12,298 nucleotides of DNA from Thermoplasmatota archaeon (GCA_023379345.1 JAMCUV010000026.1:1-12298), one strand, 5' to 3'; positions 1 through 6,440 are shown, counted from the stretch's first letter. The notes: a model not told the origin generated them from the letters alone. Translations and numbers: made by a program.

Positions 1-41
1 GCACCCTGTCCCCCTCTTCCGTGAAACCTGACTTCCAGCAT
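1..41 (-). CDS. 2-oxoacid:ferredoxin oxidoreductase gamma subunit, N-terminal fragment (cut by window edge)
   Basis: Only the first 13 codons and part of the 14th lie in the window, reading MLEVRFHGRGGQG. This is the characteristic start of the gamma subunit/domain of pyruvate or other 2-oxoacid:ferredoxin oxidoreductases (family pattern M-x-E-x-R-x-H-G-R-G-G-Q-G). That enzyme oxidatively decarboxylates 2-oxoacids to acyl-CoA and reduces ferredoxin in the cytoplasm. The ATG at 41 sits about 33 bp below the centre of an A/T-rich TATA-like box (69-78), so the mRNA leader would be only a few nucleotides. The gene runs leftward out of the window, so which 2-oxoacid it uses cannot be said. The short match is very distinctive, but it is only 13 residues. 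Confidence 0.75.
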   Translation of the reverse strand, partial: MLEVRFHGRGGQG

Positions 42-68
42 ATTGATCAGGATTACCTTTGCACCACA

Positions 69-78
69 ATATAATAAG
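69..78 (-). promoter_or_regulatory. TATA box for the oxidoreductase gamma-subunit gene
   Basis: On the minus strand the box reads TTATTATATT, centred about 33 bp before the ATG at 41. With the usual archaeal spacing of about 26 bp to the start site, transcription would begin about 6 nt before the ATG. It lies in the 115-bp gap between the stop of metE and this gene, so the oxidoreductase is probably transcribed separately from the methionine operon. Confidence 0.5.
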
Positions 79-131
79 ATGTGCCCTTACATATAATGAG
101 GAAAATTATTTAGGGAGCAACTGGAGGGTTT

Positions 132-145
132 TCAAGAAAATAAAT
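132..145 (-). terminator. T-rich candidate terminator after metE
   Basis: Just after the metE stop the minus strand reads TTTATTTTCTT, an interrupted T-tract of the kind used for intrinsic termination in archaea. No hairpin is evident. Placement before the next gene's TATA box fits the end of the operon. Confidence 0.3.
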
Positions 146-156
146 GCCAGGTAATA

Positions 157-1197
157 TCAGAGTTCTTTCCTGACAGCTGCTGTGGCCAGAGCCATGTTCC
201 TCAGCTTCTCAAAGCCGGTTTCCCTTGATCTTGTACGCAGGCCGCAATCCGGATTGATCCTGACCAGTGATGGATCTCCGATTATGTCCAGGGCTGTTTC
301 AATACGGTCCTTAATGAGTTCCACACTCTCAATGTCATCAATGTGCACATCCGTTACACCAAGGCCCATGAATTTCTTCCTTGACAGGGTATCATTCATG
401 GCGGCATACTCCTTGAGGTCTGCATATCCAGGACGGTGATCCAGCCCCTTCCCCAGTGTCAGGGTATCTCTGTTGGCGAATTCCAGGTTCAAGCCATGCA
501 CCTTCAGATCAGCCATGGTGTTGTAGAGATATGCGTAATCTATACTGTAGCAGACGTGGATTGACGGTTCAATGCCGGAAATTCCCTCGAATGACCTGTT
601 CACAGATTCCACAACTATGTCCATCTCAGACGGATGTGTGGTGGCTGCCGGCTCATCTATCTGAACCTCGAAGATTTCACCTTTCCTGCGATGATCCCAG
701 ATTTCCTTGAGTTCCCTCAGTTCCTTGTTTATTGCGTCAGCATATGCATTTGCCAGTTCCCTCCTGTCCCTGTAGTATTCATTGAATGACCAGTCCATCA
801 TGGTGTATGGACCGGTTATTGGTAGCTTGAGCCTGTCGTGGGTGTTTGCAAGGAGAAATTCCAGTTCATCCCTGTGGAACGGATGCTTCCTCACCACCGG
901 GCCTGTTACGCTGCCTTTCCTGTAGTACCTGTTGTCAAATGACCTGACCATTCCATAAAACTCAAGATTTCCAATGTTGTTTGCCAGAGCCTCATACATC
1001 TCCCACCGAAACATCTCCCCGCCGACTCCCAGATTCTCAAGCCCGGACTTCCTGAACAGGTCAAGAGTCTCTACTGTTGCTTTCCCAGCAAGCACGTTGA
1101 ACTCCTCAGTTCCTTCCAGCTGGTGGAAATTCTTGCTCAGATATTCCGGTTTCCTGAAACTGCCTATTTCCTGTAAAATCAAATTCTTGTCCGCCAT
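157..1197 (-). CDS. metE: Methionine synthase, cobalamin-independent, catalytic C-terminal-domain protein (split MetE)
   Basis: Transfers a methyl group to homocysteine to make methionine, in the cytoplasm. The 346-residue protein matches only the C-terminal catalytic half of bacterial MetE. Visible zinc/thiol-site residues are His214 and Cys216 (HVCY), Glu239 (NLEF) and Cys318 (INPDCGLRTR). The homocysteine-binding IDEPA motif is at 180-184, IGSF lies near the N-terminus at 11-14, and GPYTMMDWSF at 129-138 matches the GPVT..xWSF segment of classical MetE. The separate MetE N-terminal-domain gene lies immediately upstream with its stop 1 nt before this ATG. I start at the ATG at 1197 because GGTGA lies 5 nt before it; the frame also opens at TTG 1209, which would overlap the upstream gene. 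Short archaeal MetE proteins can use methyl donors other than methyl-tetrahydrofolate, so the donor is not settled by sequence. Confidence 0.9.
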   Translation of the reverse strand: MADKNLILQEIGSFRKPEYLSKNFHQLEGTEEFNVLAGKATVETLDLFRKSGLENLGVGGEMFRWEMYEALANNIGNLEFYGMVRSFDNRYYRKGSVTGPVVRKHPFHRDELEFLLANTHDRLKLPITGPYTMMDWSFNEYYRDRRELANAYADAINKELRELKEIWDHRRKGEIFEVQIDEPAATTHPSEMDIVVESVNRSFEGISGIEPSIHVCYSIDYAYLYNTMADLKVHGLNLEFANRDTLTLGKGLDHRPGYADLKEYAAMNDTLSRKKFMGLGVTDVHIDDIESVELIKDRIETALDIIGDPSLVRINPDCGLRTRSRETGFEKLRNMALATAAVRKEL

Positions 1198-1198
1198 A

Positions 1199-2107
1199 TT
1201 ACTCACCAAGCCCCGCCAGAAGCTTTACCTTCTGATCTGCAATCTTTCTTGGAAGAAAGTCCAGGTAATCAGAATTTGCCACGATCATCCTTTCAATGTT
1301 CATTCCCCTGGATAATTCCTCAGCCTTTTTTCTGATCTCGTCGACTGATTCCATCCTGGTGTTATGCCCATCCACCAGTTTGATTCCAGGAACGGTGGAA
1401 TGATCTCTGGCAACCTGCAGGTTTGATCTGGTTGGGTCCACAATTATTGAATGGAACCTGTGTTGTTTGCCGGAGAATGTGTTTCCTTCAAGGTTTCCAG
1501 TGGTGAACAGCATAATTCCGGAAGGATCTGTTATGCGGGAAATGGCCTCCAGGGCGATCCCATCCACTTTGACCCGTTCCATTATGAAAGTTCTTGCCGG
1601 CTTCAGCTTTGTCACTATGCCAGCATAAATCAGGCAGGTGGCCTCCAGGAAAGTGCGCCTTTCCAGGTTGCCAACATTCCTTGAGAACCTGAACAGAGTT
1701 TCCGGACCCGGCAGGAACAGGGCCGGATCTTTCCTTGAATGGTACAGGGGAAGTGGCGGGTTCTCCGGAAGTTCGTGAAAAACGTCCGGCGGAATCCTTA
1801 GGGATGGGGGTCCGTGCAACTGCGGTATCCTGTAGAAAGTGTTCGTTTCCTCGAATCGTGTCAGTGGCCCCAGATCCATGCCGCTTGACATCAGGACAAC
1901 TGGCCTGAATATGTCATACCAGCTGAACAGCGGATCTGTGTGCAGGGCATGCCCTTCAAAAAGATCCTCATAAACTGTCGTCTCCTCCGCAATGAGATCG
2001 TTAAGTTCGTCCGCAGATAATGATCCTCTCTCCCAGCGTCCGATTCTCACCCGTAGTTTCTCGCTTTTTGGATAAATTCCATGTACAAATCCATCTAGTC
2101 TAACCAT
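1199..2107 (-). CDS. MetE N-terminal-domain protein (partner of split methionine synthase)
   Basis: A 302-residue protein resembling the N-terminal half of bacterial MetE. The early segment GIYPKSEKLR...RWERGSLSADEL (10-34) matches the start of MetE, FSWYD (61-65) matches the conserved F.WYD block, and ETNTFYRIPQL (87-97) matches the D/ETN..Y.VPE block. FLPGP (131-135) resembles the GP loop near the barrel core. It has no zinc-ligand set like that of the C-terminal domain, so it is probably a structural or substrate-delivery partner rather than a second enzyme. The gene order N then C mirrors the fused bacterial protein, which strongly suggests the two products act together. The ATG at 2107 has GGAG 9 nt upstream and directly follows the TAA of the preceding ORF (gap 0). 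In databases such proteins are often called methionine synthase-like or MetE-related. Confidence 0.82.
   Translation of the reverse strand: MVRLDGFVHGIYPKSEKLRVRIGRWERGSLSADELNDLIAEETTVYEDLFEGHALHTDPLFSWYDIFRPVVLMSSGMDLGPLTRFEETNTFYRIPQLHGPPSLRIPPDVFHELPENPPLPLYHSRKDPALFLPGPETLFRFSRNVGNLERRTFLEATCLIYAGIVTKLKPARTFIMERVKVDGIALEAISRITDPSGIMLFTTGNLEGNTFSGKQHRFHSIIVDPTRSNLQVARDHSTVPGIKLVDGHNTRMESVDEIRKKAEELSRGMNIERMIVANSDYLDFLPRKIADQKVKLLAGLGE
1203..1207 (-). promoter_or_regulatory. Ribosome binding site GGTGA that sets the metE start
   Basis: Minus-strand GGTGA ends 5 nt before the ATG at 1197. The TAA stop of the upstream gene (1199-1201) lies inside this spacer, so terminating ribosomes are placed directly on the metE start. 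This supports translational coupling and argues against the longer TTG start at 1209. Confidence 0.6.
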
Positions 2108-2473
2108 TTAAATACTCTCCAATATGTTCCTCGTAATTGGTCTGCTCCACCTGGAAAATTCGAATCCTGCCACAATTTCCAGCTTCTCATAAGTTTCGGG
2201 ACTGATGCCGGGAACCCGATGGTTTAGGTTTTCAGAAGTTTCAGAATCCCGTTTTCCTACCCAGGGAGACATGCTGTTTGCGCTGCCCCCATGAATGATG
2301 GTTTTGCCCAATAATGAGCCTTCATTCTGCTGCGTTTTCTTTAACCTATATGGGACAGCAATGCTGGTGCAGTTGCCGTGATGCGGCTTGGGACGCATGA
2401 TGACCATGGATCCCGCCGACCTCAAGAAATTAACGTAAAACATCTCCCTGTGAGCTTTCAATTGTATGTTCAT
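2108..2473 (-). CDS. Unrecognised 121-residue protein leading the methionine operon
   Basis: I do not recognise this ORF. It encodes 121 residues, basic in the first half, with one Cys, no transmembrane segment and no signal peptide. The last ~35 residues (from GISPETYEKLEIVAGFEF to ITRNILESI) look like a short helical unit; the middle is rich in Ser, Gly, Asn and His, and looks less ordered. Support for it being real: a TATA-like box is centred about 25 bp before the ATG at 2473, which suits a leaderless start, and its TAA abuts the ATG of the MetE N-domain gene with no gap. It could instead be a regulatory leader of the metE operon in which an open frame occurs by chance, or a decayed gene. 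A tandem TTTCAGAA (2230-2237, 2239-2246) lies inside it. Confidence 0.5.
   Translation of the reverse strand: MNIQLKAHREMFYVNFLRSAGSMVIMRPKPHHGNCTSIAVPYRLKKTQQNEGSLLGKTIIHGGSANSMSPWVGKRDSETSENLNHRVPGISPETYEKLEIVAGFEFSRWSRPITRNILESI
2117..2120 (-). promoter_or_regulatory. Ribosome binding site for the MetE N-domain gene
   Basis: Minus-strand GGAG (within GGAGAG, 2115-2120) lies 9 nt before the ATG at 2107, inside the last codons of the preceding ORF. Its presence indicates that the MetE N-domain gene is translated from a polycistronic mRNA rather than from its own leaderless transcript. Confidence 0.5.
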
Positions 2474-2491
2474 GAGATTGTGATGGTTGAT

Positions 2492-2506
2492 AATAATTAA
2501 TTATTA
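2492..2506 (-). promoter_or_regulatory. TATA box region for the methionine operon
   Basis: The minus strand carries a long A/T run including TTAATTATTA, centred about 25 bp before the ATG at 2473. Transcription would begin at or next to the start codon, giving a leaderless mRNA. The adjoining T6 run (2506-2511) may also serve as the terminator of the aldehyde dehydrogenase gene upstream. Confidence 0.5.
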
Positions 2507-2511
2507 AAAAA
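2506..2511 (-). terminator. T6 candidate terminator after the aldehyde dehydrogenase gene
   Basis: Six consecutive T on the minus strand lie about 40 nt past the TGA at 2552. This is the longest T-run in the 78-bp gap and fits archaeal intrinsic termination; no convincing hairpin precedes it. Confidence 0.35.
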
Positions 2512-2551
2512 TGACTGCTGGTAATCCGGGAAGCGGGGCTCCTGCTCGCAT

Positions 2552-4105
2552 TCATACATCGAATCTGACGCCCTGGGCCAGAGGGAGATCACGTCCGTAG
2601 TTTATTGTAACAGTCTGCCTCCTCATATACAGTTTCCAGGAATCACTTCCGCTTTCCCTTCCGGCGCCGGTCTCCTTCTCACCGCCGAACGCACCGCCGA
2701 TCTCAGCGCCAGCCGTACTGGTGTTCACGTTGGCAAGACCGCAGTCTGAACCACGTGCAGAAAGGAAATACTCTTCTTCACGCATGTCTGTGGTGAATAT
2801 GGCCGATGAAAGTCCCTGAGGAACTGCATTGTGAATCTCAAGCGCCTCCTCAATTGTCCTGTACTTGAATATGTATAGCAGTGGACCGAAGGTTTCCTGC
2901 TTGGTGATCTCCATTCCGGGATTCGCCTCGATGATGGCAGGATTCACGTAAAAGCCCTTCTCAAGACCTGGAACCTGGATTCTCTTTCCTCCTATGACCA
3001 GCTTTCCGCCTTCCTTCACAGCCTCAGCTATTGCTTTCTCATATGTGGAGATTGCACCGTCATCTATGAGTGGCCCAACAAGGACACCATTGGTTCTGGG
3101 GTTTCCTATCTTCACACTGGCATATATGTCCTTGAGTTTTGCCAGGAATTCATTATAGATCTTCTCATGAACAACCACGCGGCGGGTGCTTGTGCAGCGC
3201 TGCCCTGCCGTGGCCAGAGCGCCGAATGCCACACCTTTCAGCGCAAGCTTCATGTCCGCCCTGTCGGAAACTATGGAGCAGTTGTTGCCACCAAGTTCAA
3301 GTATTGCACGGCCAATTCTTCTGGCAACGTTTTCATAAATGGTTCTTCCAGTTTTTGTTGATCCGGTGAATGATACCAGCTTGAGCCTTGGATCATTGGA
3401 TATCCACTCTCCCCCTTCAGATCCTCTGCTTGCCACCAGGGAGAATATCTGCGGGGCGCCTTCCCTGTCAAGGACACTGGAAATGACCTTCATAACTCCA
3501 ACGGCTGCAAGGGAGGCTTTGGTTGATGGCTTCCACACCACAGTATCACCGCATACGGCAGCAACCATGGCGTTCCAGGACCACACTGAGGATGGGAAGT
3601 TGAAAGCACTTATTACTGCAATGGGCCCCAGTGGCTGCCACTGCTCATACAGCCTGTGATCTGGCCTTTCGCTTGCCATGGTGAGCCCATACAGCTGTCT
3701 GGATAATCCTGCTGCAAAATATGCAACGTCAATCATTTCCTGGATCTCGCCTTCTCCCTCGCTGGTGGTCTTTCCGGCCTCAAGGGTTACCAGCGCGCCA
3801 AGGTCCTTCTTCTTTTTTGCCAGTTCGTCACCGATTGTCTTTATGATTTCCCCACGCTTCGGGGCTGGAATTTTGCTCCACTCATCAAAAGCCTTCTGCG
3901 AATGCCTGACTACCTCTTCATATTGCTCTTTCGTCGCCAGGAATACGGTTGCATTGTGCTTCCCGTCAACAGGGCTTATGGAATCGTACTTGCTTTCCCC
4001 TGCTTTCGGGTACCACTTACCTGCAAAAATCCCTGAGTTTGTTTCCTCAATAGCAACGCTCTTCAGCGTATCTTTCCTGAAGGCGTCAAAATCATTTTCT
4101 GGCAT
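2552..4105 (-). CDS. Aldehyde dehydrogenase, ALDH7 (antiquitin/aminoadipate-semialdehyde) family
   Basis: A full-length 517-residue NAD(P)+-dependent aldehyde dehydrogenase, cytoplasmic. Catalytic residues are visible: oxyanion Asn169 (FNFP), cofactor-site Lys192 (WKPS), general base Glu270 (LELGG), and nucleophile Cys304 in GQRCTSTRR. The Arg just before the nucleophile, the segment EGEGEIQE (116-123) and the C-terminal signature GGEKETGAGRESGSDSWK followed by YMRRQT are typical of ALDH7 (antiquitin; L-2-aminoadipate-6-semialdehyde or piperideine-6-carboxylate dehydrogenase in lysine breakdown). Substrate by analogy would be 2-aminoadipate semialdehyde, but archaeal members may differ; I consider a glyceraldehyde dehydrogenase of the non-phosphorylative Entner-Doudoroff route less likely because of the ALDH7 signature. 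The ATG at 4105 has a TATA box 27 bp upstream and no ribosome binding site, implying a leaderless, single-gene transcript. Confidence 0.88.
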   Translation of the reverse strand: MPENDFDAFRKDTLKSVAIEETNSGIFAGKWYPKAGESKYDSISPVDGKHNATVFLATKEQYEEVVRHSQKAFDEWSKIPAPKRGEIIKTIGDELAKKKKDLGALVTLEAGKTTSEGEGEIQEMIDVAYFAAGLSRQLYGLTMASERPDHRLYEQWQPLGPIAVISAFNFPSSVWSWNAMVAAVCGDTVVWKPSTKASLAAVGVMKVISSVLDREGAPQIFSLVASRGSEGGEWISNDPRLKLVSFTGSTKTGRTIYENVARRIGRAILELGGNNCSIVSDRADMKLALKGVAFGALATAGQRCTSTRRVVVHEKIYNEFLAKLKDIYASVKIGNPRTNGVLVGPLIDDGAISTYEKAIAEAVKEGGKLVIGGKRIQVPGLEKGFYVNPAIIEANPGMEITKQETFGPLLYIFKYRTIEEALEIHNAVPQGLSSAIFTTDMREEEYFLSARGSDCGLANVNTSTAGAEIGGAFGGEKETGAGRESGSDSWKLYMRRQTVTINYGRDLPLAQGVRFDV

Positions 4106-4127
4106 AGATGTTAATGGAAAAGACCTG

Positions 4128-4137
4128 AATATTTTTT
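4128..4137 (-). promoter_or_regulatory. TATA box for the aldehyde dehydrogenase gene
   Basis: Minus-strand AAAAAATATT is centred about 27 bp before the ATG at 4105. That places the transcription start on or within a base or two of the start codon, a leaderless arrangement. Confidence 0.55.
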
Positions 4138-4214
4138 GCTATCTCCAAAACAACCGTCATTGACCTTATTCATAAAACTGGAACTGACACAAAAGATTTC
4201 TGTTGCGCTTCATT

Positions 4215-5198
4215 TCAGCTCAGTTCCTCAATCCTTTCCACAACAATCATTGCCAGTTCCATAAGCAGATCAAGGTCGGGAGATCGTTCAGACATATGCA
4301 GTGCCTTCAAGGCTCTCTGTGAGTAAGCCTTCGCTATTGAAAACGAGTAATCTATTGCTCCGGTCTTGACCATGAGGTCCTTGAAGCGGTCGTCAACAGA
4401 GCGATCATCCCCAACCTTGAGTGCGCTCAGTATCTCATCCTTTGCAGATTTGTCCGCGTTCTTAAGCGTATAGATTATGGGTATTGTTATGGCATTGTGC
4501 TTAACATCTGCAAATACTGGCTTTCCAAGTTTTGACGAATCCCCAACTATATCCAGGATATCATCAGTTACCTGAAAAGCCATACCCAGATTGAAAGCAA
4601 ACTCCTGAAGGCTCCTGGATACTTCTGGCGAGGCTTTTGCTGCAGTGGTGGCCCCCATGGCGCACGCCTCAAAGAAATGAGCTGTTTTGTTGCTTATAAT
4701 CTCAAGGTATGTCTCCTCAGTCAGGTCCATATTGCCAAGGTTTATTGCTTCAAGTGTCTGCCCTTCCGCCAGCCTGCTTGAGGCGTCAGCCATTATCTTG
4801 GAAACCACAGGGCCATACCTGGAACCCATCTCATAAGCCTTTGCAAACAGGTAGTCTCCCACAACAATGGCGTGATTCAGTCCATATACATTATTCAGTG
4901 TGGGCCTGCCTCTCCTGGTGGAGGAATCGTCAATTATATCATCATGAATAAGGCTGGCAGTGTGAATCAGCTCATAGCCGGCTGCCAGATCCAGAATTTG
5001 AGAATATGGGTTGTCCGAGCTGACTTCATAAGCAAGGATTGTCAGTAGCGGTCGGAATCTCTTTCCTCCAGCTTCAATGGTATACTTTGCCATCTCATAC
5101 AGGTCCTTCTGATCCGTCTTAATGATCTCCAGGAGCCTGAGATTAACCTCGTCCACCTTGCCATGAAGCCCAATTTCCCAGTCAACAAAGTTTTTCAT
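4215..5198 (-). CDS. trans-Polyprenyl diphosphate synthase (geranylgeranyl or longer chain)
   Basis: A 327-residue class I isoprenyl diphosphate synthase that condenses isopentenyl diphosphate units onto an allylic primer. Motifs in order: GGKRFRP (44-50, diphosphate binding), first Asp-rich motif DDIID (86-90) followed by RRG (95-97), Gly-Gln-Thr-Leu-Glu (146-150), Lys171-Thr172, and the second Asp-rich motif DDILD (212-216), with KLGKP at 223-227. All metal-binding Asp are present. The residues at -5 and -4 before the first motif are Ala81 and Ser82 (HTASLIHDD). Small residues there are known from hexa- to octaprenyl synthases such as IspB and HepT, whereas C20 enzymes usually carry a bulky residue. 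It could therefore make a quinone side chain rather than, or besides, the C20 lipid precursor. It stands alone as a transcription unit. Confidence 0.88.
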   Translation of the reverse strand: MKNFVDWEIGLHGKVDEVNLRLLEIIKTDQKDLYEMAKYTIEAGGKRFRPLLTILAYEVSSDNPYSQILDLAAGYELIHTASLIHDDIIDDSSTRRGRPTLNNVYGLNHAIVVGDYLFAKAYEMGSRYGPVVSKIMADASSRLAEGQTLEAINLGNMDLTEETYLEIISNKTAHFFEACAMGATTAAKASPEVSRSLQEFAFNLGMAFQVTDDILDIVGDSSKLGKPVFADVKHNAITIPIIYTLKNADKSAKDEILSALKVGDDRSVDDRFKDLMVKTGAIDYSFSIAKAYSQRALKALHMSERSPDLDLLMELAMIVVERIEELS

Positions 5199-5230
5199 AT
5201 ACCCACTAAGCTTATCCTTTATGCCAACTC

Positions 5231-5240
5231 AAAATTTAAT
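5231..5240 (-). promoter_or_regulatory. Candidate TATA box for the polyprenyl synthase gene
   Basis: Minus-strand ATTAAATTTT is centred about 38 bp before the ATG at 5198, predicting a leader of about 12 nt. A second A/T-rich candidate (ATTAAAATAT, near 5260-5269) lies further upstream. No clear ribosome binding site precedes the ATG. Confidence 0.4.
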
Positions 5241-5319
5241 GGTTGTTAAGGATTTTTTTGATATTTTAATGAACGCACAAAATAACCAGAATTATGAATG
5301 AGAAATTAAGATATGGTAC

Positions 5320-5589
5320 CTATCTTGTGAGGGTTATCTCAATGGACGAAACGTTGGATTCTCCCCTCTCTCCCTGGAGGACCTCTGTTTCCACCTTGAT
5401 GTTCCCGTACTTTGCGTCCTGAATGAACTTGTGCCTTGTGATCTCTGCAATGTCAACTGCCTTGCTGATGGCCTTGCCTCTCGCCTTAATGGTGATGTGG
5501 TCGACATTGTTGTTGAACTGGGTTACAACGGCAAGAACATAGTTCATGGTTGGTTTCTTTCCGACAAAAATGATATTCTCTTCTGCCAT
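5320..5589 (-). CDS. alba: Alba DNA/RNA-binding chromatin protein
   Basis: An 89-residue protein matching Alba along its length. Alba dimers coat double-stranded DNA and also bind RNA in archaeal cells. Visible features: the nucleic-acid-binding loop with Lys11-Lys12 in VGKKPTMNYV, the segment KARGKAISKAVDIAE (35-49) that carries the second conserved helix and dimer interface, and a C-terminal beta-hairpin rich in Glu/Arg (VETEVLQGERGE) ending in IEITLTR. The Lys pair corresponds to the Lys16/Lys17 site whose acetylation modulates DNA affinity in Sulfolobus Alba; whether it is modified here is unknown. The ATG at 5589 has GGAGG 7 nt upstream, and a TATA box at 5621-5630 predicts a leader of about 10 nt, so it is likely a strong independent unit rather than a read-through of the Lrp gene. 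Confidence 0.95.
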   Translation of the reverse strand: MAEENIIFVGKKPTMNYVLAVVTQFNNNVDHITIKARGKAISKAVDIAEITRHKFIQDAKYGNIKVETEVLQGERGESNVSSIEITLTR

Positions 5590-5596
5590 GATGTTG

Positions 5597-5601
5597 CCTC
5601 C
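5597..5601 (-). promoter_or_regulatory. Ribosome binding site GGAGG of alba
   Basis: A perfect GGAGG lies 7 nt before the ATG at 5589, at the extreme 5' end of the predicted transcript. The short leader is thus almost entirely a ribosome binding site, consistent with high expression of a chromatin protein. Confidence 0.6.
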
Positions 5602-5620
5602 TTGTTCTGATTAGACCTGA

Positions 5621-5630
5621 ATATATAATT
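5621..5630 (-). promoter_or_regulatory. TATA box of alba
   Basis: Minus-strand AATTATATAT is centred about 36 bp before the ATG at 5589. It lies in the 65-bp gap after the Lrp stop, so alba has its own promoter. The predicted start site falls just before the GGAGG. Confidence 0.6.
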
Positions 5631-5654
5631 ATATCGAAGATAGGATCATAGGAC

Positions 5655-6056
5655 TCAATGGAGCCTCACAAGAGTGTCCGTGCTTTTGACGCCGTCCATG
5701 GATCTGACGCCGTCAACAAGCTTGTTAAGTTCATCCAGGGTTTTGCAGTACGCCCGGATGACCAGATCAAACCTTCCTGAAAATTCAAAAATCTCGTCGA
5801 ATTTCTTTGACAGGGTGTTGTAGATTTCCATGGATTTCTTTGGTTCTGTCTTTATGAGAACAAGTCCCTCAACGCCCTCGCTTCTCAGCACAACGGTGAA
5901 TCTCTTTATGACTCCCTCCTGAAGCAGCTTCTCTATCCTCTTGCGTATTGTGCCTTCCGACACGTTGAGCTTTCGGGCAATTTCCGAATTCGACATCCTG
6001 GAATCGGATTTCAGCAACTCGAGTATTGCCCAATCCTTGTCGTCCACAGTAGCCAT
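5655..6056 (-). CDS. Lrp/AsnC-family transcriptional regulator
   Basis: A 133-residue regulator with the two-part Lrp/AsnC layout. Residues 5-50 form the winged helix-turn-helix: DDKDWAILELLKSDSR, then SNSEIARKLNVSEGTIRKRIEKL (recognition helix about 33-45), ending GVIKRFTVVL. Residues about 62-133 form the ligand-binding/oligomerisation (RAM) domain, with the conserved SGRFDLVI segment (93-100) and the closing strand. Such proteins form octamers and commonly sense amino acids, and many repress their own gene. The ligand cannot be read from sequence. Neighbouring genes offer only weak hints (Alba downstream, metabolism either side). The ATG at 6056 has no strong ribosome binding site; the best TATA box (6108-6117) would give a leader of about 30 nt. 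Confidence 0.93.
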   Translation of the reverse strand: MATVDDKDWAILELLKSDSRMSNSEIARKLNVSEGTIRKRIEKLLQEGVIKRFTVVLRSEGVEGLVLIKTEPKKSMEIYNTLSKKFDEIFEFSGRFDLVIRAYCKTLDELNKLVDGVRSMDGVKSTDTLVRLH

Positions 6057-6107
6057 ATGGTATCCGGAATATAATGTCTTTCTACAACGTTATGACTACA
6101 GCGTGTT

Positions 6108-6117
6108 ATATATTATA
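6108..6117 (-). promoter_or_regulatory. Candidate TATA box of the Lrp-family gene
   Basis: Minus-strand TATAATATAT within a long A/T stretch, centred about 56 bp before the ATG at 6056. The leader of about 30 nt would be long for this window and leaves room for an autoregulatory operator, although I see no clean palindrome. Another A/T patch at 6068-6077 is too close to the ATG to serve. Confidence 0.4.
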
Positions 6118-6143
6118 ATAAATATAGACGTAATAATTCAGAT

Positions 6144-6419
6144 TTATCGATAAAGAGTCTGTCCCCTGTTATCATCCTGCTTTTCCCCTTTCTTTATGAG
6201 GTCCTTGGGGACCTTCATCATCCTGATTATGTTGGTGGCCTGCACCATATACATGGGAAGACCGGTATTCTGATCATTCCCATTTCTCATGATGGCCACA
6301 ATCTCCATCTTTATCTGAATGACCGAACCGTCCTTGAGCTTCACTGTGATCCACTTGGGTTCCTCGTCAATTTCGAACTCGACTAGTTCCCCTCCCGGAG
6401 GAATATTGCCTGGCATCAT
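6144..6419 (-). CDS. Small unrecognised protein, probably beta-rich
   Basis: A 91-residue protein with no family I can name. Residues 12-71 show alternating strand-like patterns: ELVEFEID, WITVKLKDGSVIQIKMEIVA, then MYMVQATNIIRMMKVP, with a turn rich in Asn/Asp/Gly (NGNDQNTG) between. The C-terminus (KDLIKKGEKQDDNRG) is charged and likely flexible. That layout suggests a small beta-barrel or SH3/Sm-like fold, but this is inference from pattern only. No signal peptide or membrane segment. Two start codons are adjacent (ATG 6419 and 6416); TTTAAAA centred 25-26 bp above 6419, preceded by a purine-rich BRE-like GGGAGAGG, fits a leaderless start there. Codon use looks like the neighbours, and the promoter is one of the best in the window, so I consider the gene real. 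Confidence 0.75.
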   Translation of the reverse strand: MMPGNIPPGGELVEFEIDEEPKWITVKLKDGSVIQIKMEIVAIMRNGNDQNTGLPMYMVQATNIIRMMKVPKDLIKKGEKQDDNRGQTLYR

Positions 6420-6440
6420 AATTGTGTAACTGATTGATAC

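Noticed and set aside
157..1209. 350-residue metE starting at TTG 1209
   Set aside because: The GGTGA site is correctly spaced for ATG 1197 and would overlap the TTG start; the longer form only adds MVSN and overlaps the upstream gene.
3678..4163. 161-codon plus-strand ORF
   Set aside because: Antisense to the N-terminal half of the aldehyde dehydrogenase; Ser/Phe-rich composition typical of a shadow frame.
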